Below are positions 59,886 to 64,000 of a DNA stretch of 64,000 nucleotides, in pieces; the stretch's first letter is position 1; each line of letters begins with the position of its first letter. This DNA comes from Branchipolynoe longqiensis (taxonomy: Eukaryota; Annelida; Polychaeta; Phyllodocida; Polynoidae). The DNA is taken from the NCBI GenBank assembly GCA_030323885.1, contig CM059203.1:4650001-4714000 (forward strand). The letters are read 5' to 3'. The notes beneath the pieces are model-generated. The model was not told where the DNA came from, did no database searches, and saw nothing but the letters and a program-made list of their open reading frames with translations. A program made the translations under genes and the position numbers.

Positions 59886-60483
59886 GGAGCGGGACGTAGC
59901 TCAGGCGGTAGAGTGTCTACCTGTGAAGGTGTGGGGGTCATCCAATCGATCCTGGCTAGTGGACCCATTTGCAGTTTGGGCTATTTTCTGTTCCAACCAG
60001 TGGTCAACAACTGGTTCATGAAAGGCTGTGGTATGTGTTGTTGTTGAAGATTTATACTGCCTATCATGGATAAGCCTTAATAGGCTTGTTTTCACCATTA
60101 GACGGTTTGTCGAGCCTACACTTTTACCGACCCAAGGGATTTTTAACCTCCCACACCACATAGACATGGTATGAGAGCAACTGGCCTTTGATGACGCTGT
60201 AAGTTATACACAGCGGTGGAAATCCAAATTGGCAGAGATGGGGGCACGGGGAATCGAACCACCGACCTTCAGATTAGGAGTCCGACCTAGAAAAAAGTCA
60301 GACACTCTCCTGTCTGTGGGAAAGTGCATATAAAAGACCCCTTGCTGCTTATCAGAAAGAGTAGCATATGTGGCAGCTGCGGGTTTCCTCCAAAGAAATA
60401 TGTCAGACTGACCATACGTTTGATATCCAATAGCCGATGATAAAAATCAATGTGCTCTAGAGGAGTCGTTAAATAAAACAAGG
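59886..60483 (+). mobile_element. SINE-2 split by SINE-3
   Basis: GCGGGACGTAGCTCAGGCGG to GGCTGTGGTATGTGTTG, then from 60309 CCTGTCTGTGGGAAAGTGCA to GTCGTTAAATAAAACAAG. Confidence 0.8.
60045..60308 (-). mobile_element. SINE-3 inserted in SINE-2
   Basis: TTGAAGATTTATACTGCCTA to AAAAAGTCAGACACTCT. The last part of the tRNA-like head is missing. Confidence 0.8.
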
Positions 60484-60524
60484 CTTTTCCCCCGATGCCA
60501 AGCCAGTCAACATTATAACATAAA

Positions 60525-60840
60525 TGACTGGATAGGTAGAGCATAGGCTTCATGTGTGGAAGGTCGGGAGTTCGAAACCCGATCAAGTCAAACCAATGAC
60601 TTACAAAAACAAATCTATACTTAACGCTACCCACCCTGGCGCTTGGCGTTAGTAGGATAGGGCAAGGATTGGTTAGCTCAGAATCAGGATAATATGACTG
60701 ACTGGGAAATTGGCTCATGGTGCTGGCGGCCTGGTCTCCCAGTGGGGCAGCACTCTAAAGTTGCCGTGAGTGCACACATTTGTACCCATCCTGATATGAC
60801 CTTAGATGTTGCCAGGATTTAAAACCCCAACAAACAAACA
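60525..60840 (+). mobile_element. SINE-1, start slightly truncated
   Basis: GACTGGATAGGTAGAGCATA to GGATTTAAAACCCCAACAAA. Confidence 0.75.
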
Positions 60841-60867
60841 TTACAACATAAACAGCCGCATCGGTTT

Positions 60868-61183
60868 CTTGGAGTTTTATCTCCGCATAACGCCTAAGGT
60901 CATACTAGGACGAGCACCGATTTATGACACCGTGCACTCATGGCGACTTTATAGTGCTGCCCCCCGACTGGAATACCATTATTTGGGCACCATGAACCGA
61001 TATCGCCCTCAGTCACATTATCCTGATAATATCCTCACTAGTTCTTGCCTTATCCTAGTAATGGCCAGTGCCAGGCTAGGTGACGACAGGTTTAGATATA
61101 TTTTGTAAGCCACTGGTTCGAACTCCCGACTTCCCTCACGGGAATCCTACGCTCTACCGACTGGGCTACCGCGACCGGTCTCA
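60868..61183 (-). mobile_element. SINE-1, inverted partner of the previous copy
   Basis: TTCTTGGAGTTTTATCTCCG to the head complement CTACCGACTGGGCTACCGCG. Second tail-to-tail SINE-1 pair in the window. Confidence 0.75.
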
Positions 61184-61189
61184 TACGAC

Positions 61190-61500
61190 CTTGGAGTCTC
61201 ATGAAATGAATTATATTTCACTCTCCTCACATTTGTAATAATATCTAGAACAATCCGCAAACATCTCTAGAAAGTCGAAAAAGGACCAATAATACACAAT
61301 CAAATTCGTCCATTCATCAAGGCAGACACTTTCAGCAAGTCTATTGTGTCTATATTCATCTAACTGCAAACAGAAACATTTGTTCTCAAGCTGAGAATGG
61401 CACCAGTTCTTTTTTATTATCACTGCCATCTTACCGGAAGTGACTTTCGGATTGAAAAGACACCGCACCGCTTCTCTCTGCTTTCGCAAGAATGATCAAT
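61190..61500 (-). other. Unassigned open frame, possible exon
   Basis: A 92-codon frame on the minus strand (61489-61211) reads MRKQREAVRCLFNPKVTSGK near its start and contains no repeat that I recognise. It has mixed composition with several Cys and aromatic residues. I cannot name a family. It could be a host exon, a transposon relic or chance. Confidence 0.2.
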
Positions 61501-61502
61501 AT

Positions 61503-61859
61503 GCTTGTTTGTTTGCTGTTCTATGTCCTAGCAACATCTAAGGTCATATCAGGATGGGTACCGACTTGTGACAGTGCGCACTCATGGCAACTTTATAGTG
61601 CTGCCTCACTGGGAGAACATGCTGCCAGCAGCATGACTCGATATCCCACTCAGTCACATTATTATCCTGACACTGAGCCAACCAGTCCTTGCTCTATGCT
61701 AATAATGCCGAGCGCCAGGCTAGGAAGCGACAAGTATCAATTATTAAGTCATTGGTTTGACTCGACCAGGGTTCGAACCCACAAACCCATGGGTTCGGAT
61801 CCCCCCGATCTTCCAGAACAGGAGGCGGGCACTCAACTTATTCGGCCATCCCGTCTGGC
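61503..61859 (-). mobile_element. SINE-1, full length
   Basis: TTTGTTTGCTGTTCTATGTC to the head complement TCGGCCATCCCGTCTGG. A doubled CAAACCCATGGGTTCGGATC segment lies next to the B box, as in the copy at 25772. Confidence 0.85.
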
Positions 61860-62085
61860 GCTCAATGTGAACGTGAAGTGAATGCAAATGCCCCTCTCTG
61901 CCCACCCGCAGAGAGAACTAACTGCTTTCTTGCATTAATGCTCATTTAATTGCTATTGTTGTCTTTCTCAGCAGCTTCGAGACTATTATTACTAATTCAG
62001 AATAGCCTTGACGCTTACCCAGAGCGAGGCTAATGTGTTGCACACGCTGTCTGATAATAGAGCTTCTGGCTGATGTACGTTGACT
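61860..62085. other. No feature recognised
   Basis: AT-rich unique sequence. Confidence 0.35.
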
Positions 62086-62086
62086 G

Positions 62087-62556
62087 AGAAACGCAGTGGC
62101 CGAATCGGTAGAGCGCCGGCCTCATATGCGGAAGTTTGGGAGTTCGGTTCCAGGTCGAGTAAAACCAATGACTTATATAATTGATAGTTGTCGCCCCCTC
62201 TGGTGGCGGCTACCTAAATTAACCAAAGACCGGGCGCAGTAGCCTAATCGGTAGAGCGCTGGCCTCGCGTGCGGAAGTTCGGGAGTTCGGTTCTAGGTCG
62301 AGTCAAACCAATGACTTATAAAATTGATACTTGTCGCTTCCTAGCCTGGTGCTCGGCATTAATAGGATAGGGCAAGGACTGGTGAGCTAAGTAATGTGAC
62401 TGAGTGGGATATCAGTCATGGTGCTGGTGGCATGAGTGCGCACTGTCACAAGTCGGTACCGTTCCTCATGTGATCGTAGATGTTGCCAGGATGTAAAGTC
62501 GACGGCTGGCTATCTCAAATATCGGAAAATTTTACAAGGAGGTAAAACCCCAACAA
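62087..62556 (+). mobile_element. Two SINE-1 copies, first truncated
   Basis: 62087-62200 is a head plus early body (GCAGTGGCCGAATCGGTAGA). 62226-62556 is nearly complete, beginning GACCGGGCGCAGTAGCCTAA, but with an internal deletion near 62425 and a 45-bp insert in the tail. Confidence 0.75.
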
Positions 62557-62639
62557 CTAATCAACGCTATGTTGACTGAGGTTTGCGATGAGATCAAAAC
62601 GAGGCTTAGAATAAGCATAGCACACATCGCATATTGCCT

Positions 62640-62925
62640 GTTGCATGTCATGTCACAAGTTGCATTTCACTTGTTGCATCTTGTATTTACCATATGACAT
62701 ATTGAATGTCGGATATAGCATGTTCCATATTAGATGTTACATGTTTCATATCACACATCACACGTCACATATCAGATTCCACATATCGCATGACACATGT
62801 CATATATACCACATGCCACATCTTGCAGATCACATGTCATATATATCATGCGACATGTAACATGTCAGATGCTAAATGTCACACATCAGATGCTACATAT
62901 CACACATCAGACGCCGCACTAACTA
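62640..62925. repeat. Degenerate CACATRTCAYAT repeat
   Basis: Around 25 imperfect units of 9-13 bp such as CATATCACACATCACACGTC. Confidence 0.8.
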
Positions 62926-62994
62926 CTCGGTAATAGAACCAAGTTTGTTAAAAATAAAAGCTTTTGGGTGACAATTTCATGTTCCCTCTCACTG

Positions 62995-64000
62995 AAGAAC
63001 CCGCTACTCCTCCACCCACCCAGCCCCACACAACAACCACCCACCCACCCCCACATAACAACCACCCACCAACCACACATCAACCACTCACCCACCACAC
63101 ACCAACCAGTCACCCAGTCAACCACCCACCCATCACACAACAACCACCCACCCATCGCATACAACAACCACTCACCCAGTCAACCACCCACCACACAACA
63201 ACCACCCACCCACCCCCACACAACAACCACCCACCAACCACACAACAACCACCCACCCATCGCATACAACATCCACTCACCCAGTCAACCACCCACCCAC
63301 CACACAACAACCACCAACCTATCGCATACAACAACCACTCACCCAGTCAACCACCCACCACCACACAACAACCAACCACCCATCACATACAACAACCACT
63401 CACCCACCCCCACACAGCAACCACCCACCAACCACACATCAACCACTCACCAACCACACACCAACCAGTCACCCAGTCAACCACCCACCCACCACACAAC
63501 AACCACCCACCCATCGCATACAACAACCACCCACCCACCCCCACACAACAACCACCCACCAACCACACATCAATCACTCACCCACCACACACCAACCAGT
63601 CACGCAGTCAACCACCCACCCACCACACAACAACCACCCACCCATCGCATACAACAACCAGTACCCAGTCACAACCACAACCACCACACAACAACCACCC
63701 ACCACGCATACAACAACCACACCATCAACCACCCACCCACCACACAACAACCACCCACCAACCGCATACAACAACCACCCACCCCCCCCACACAACACCA
63801 CCCACCAACCACACTCAACCACTCACCCACACACACAACCAGTCACCAGTCAACCACCCACCCACCACACACAACCACCACCCATCGCATACAACAACCA
63901 CCCACCCACCCCGACACAACAACACCCACCAACCACACAACAACACCCCACCACACACCAACCAGTCACCCAGTCAACCACCCACCCACCACACAACAAC
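62995..64000. repeat. CAACCACCCACC minisatellite, continues past the window
   Basis: C/A-rich on the + strand, with higher-order blocks marked by CATCGCATACAACAACCAC and CCAGTCACCCAGTCAACC. Minus-strand frames rich in Gly, Trp, Val and Cys are artefacts. Confidence 0.95.

Noticed and set aside
62919..63822. Gly/Trp/Cys-rich frames on the minus strand
   Set aside because: They are translations of the CAACCACCC minisatellite.

Overview
This is a eukaryotic, almost certainly metazoan and probably molluscan, genomic window. The molluscan call is an inference from the tRNA-derived SINEs, above all the family ending in GTCGTTAAATAAAACAAAC, which resembles SINEs I know from gastropods and other molluscs. 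There are no bacterial operons, ribosome binding sites, rRNA genes, genuine tRNA genes or CRISPR arrays. Almost every long open frame lies in a satellite or a retrotransposon relic.

The one host gene I can assemble is on the + strand between about 2931 and 22655. It has a signal-peptide exon (2931-3048), a proline-rich linker exon (7773-7889) that joins the first in frame, and two cysteine-rich exons (13081-13206 and 22485-22655). The last two together form a C-terminal cystine-knot (CTCK) domain of the von Willebrand factor/mucin type. The phases of the second and third exons do not match, so one small exon is probably missing from the model. The tail of the last exon and its 3' flank recur in degenerate form at about 23.1, 24.5 and 26.1-26.4 kb.

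The rest is a dense, nested field of transposable elements. Nicknames used here: SINE-1 (head TGGCCGAATGAGTTAGAGCG, tail ACGTAAAACAACAACAAAC, the commonest), SINE-2 (head GGGACGTAGCTCAGGCGGTA, tail GTCGTTAAATAAAAC), SINE-3 (head GGCGGAGTGGTTAGAGTGTC) and SINE-4 (tRNA-like unit GCCTAGGTGGTGTAATGGTT, partly in tandem). MITE-1 has CATAGTCCGATG inverted ends, MITE-2 is pogo/Tigger-like (CAGTATAACCCC ends), and many single-copy inverted-repeat elements are present. Four LINE lineages are visible: a CR1/Jockey-like copy inside a 27-bp satellite (29.6-31.7 kb), an RNase-H-bearing I-group element on the minus strand (44.2-46.7 kb), an RTE-like 3' fragment (24.7-25.5 kb) and short CR1-like C-terminal fragments.

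Layout: 1-2.9 kb, repeats and pyrimidine/purine tracts leading to the gene start; 2.9-22.7 kb, the cystine-knot gene with introns full of SINEs, MITEs and a GGGTA-rich minisatellite; 22.7-29.4 kb, duplicated gene-tail units, SINE-4 array, RTE relic and nested MITEs; 29.4-34.2 kb, 27-bp satellite with LINE insert; 34.2-43.5 kb, MITE/SINE mosaic with a long palindrome and a 19-bp minisatellite; 43.5-46.8 kb, SINE-4 array split by a LINE; 46.8-51.9 kb, nested SINEs; 51.9-53.3 kb, G-rich 9-bp minisatellite; 53.3-62.6 kb, further MITEs, a 31-bp satellite and SINEs; 63-64 kb, a C/A-rich array running off the window edge. Edges of repeats are given to within about 5-20 bp.
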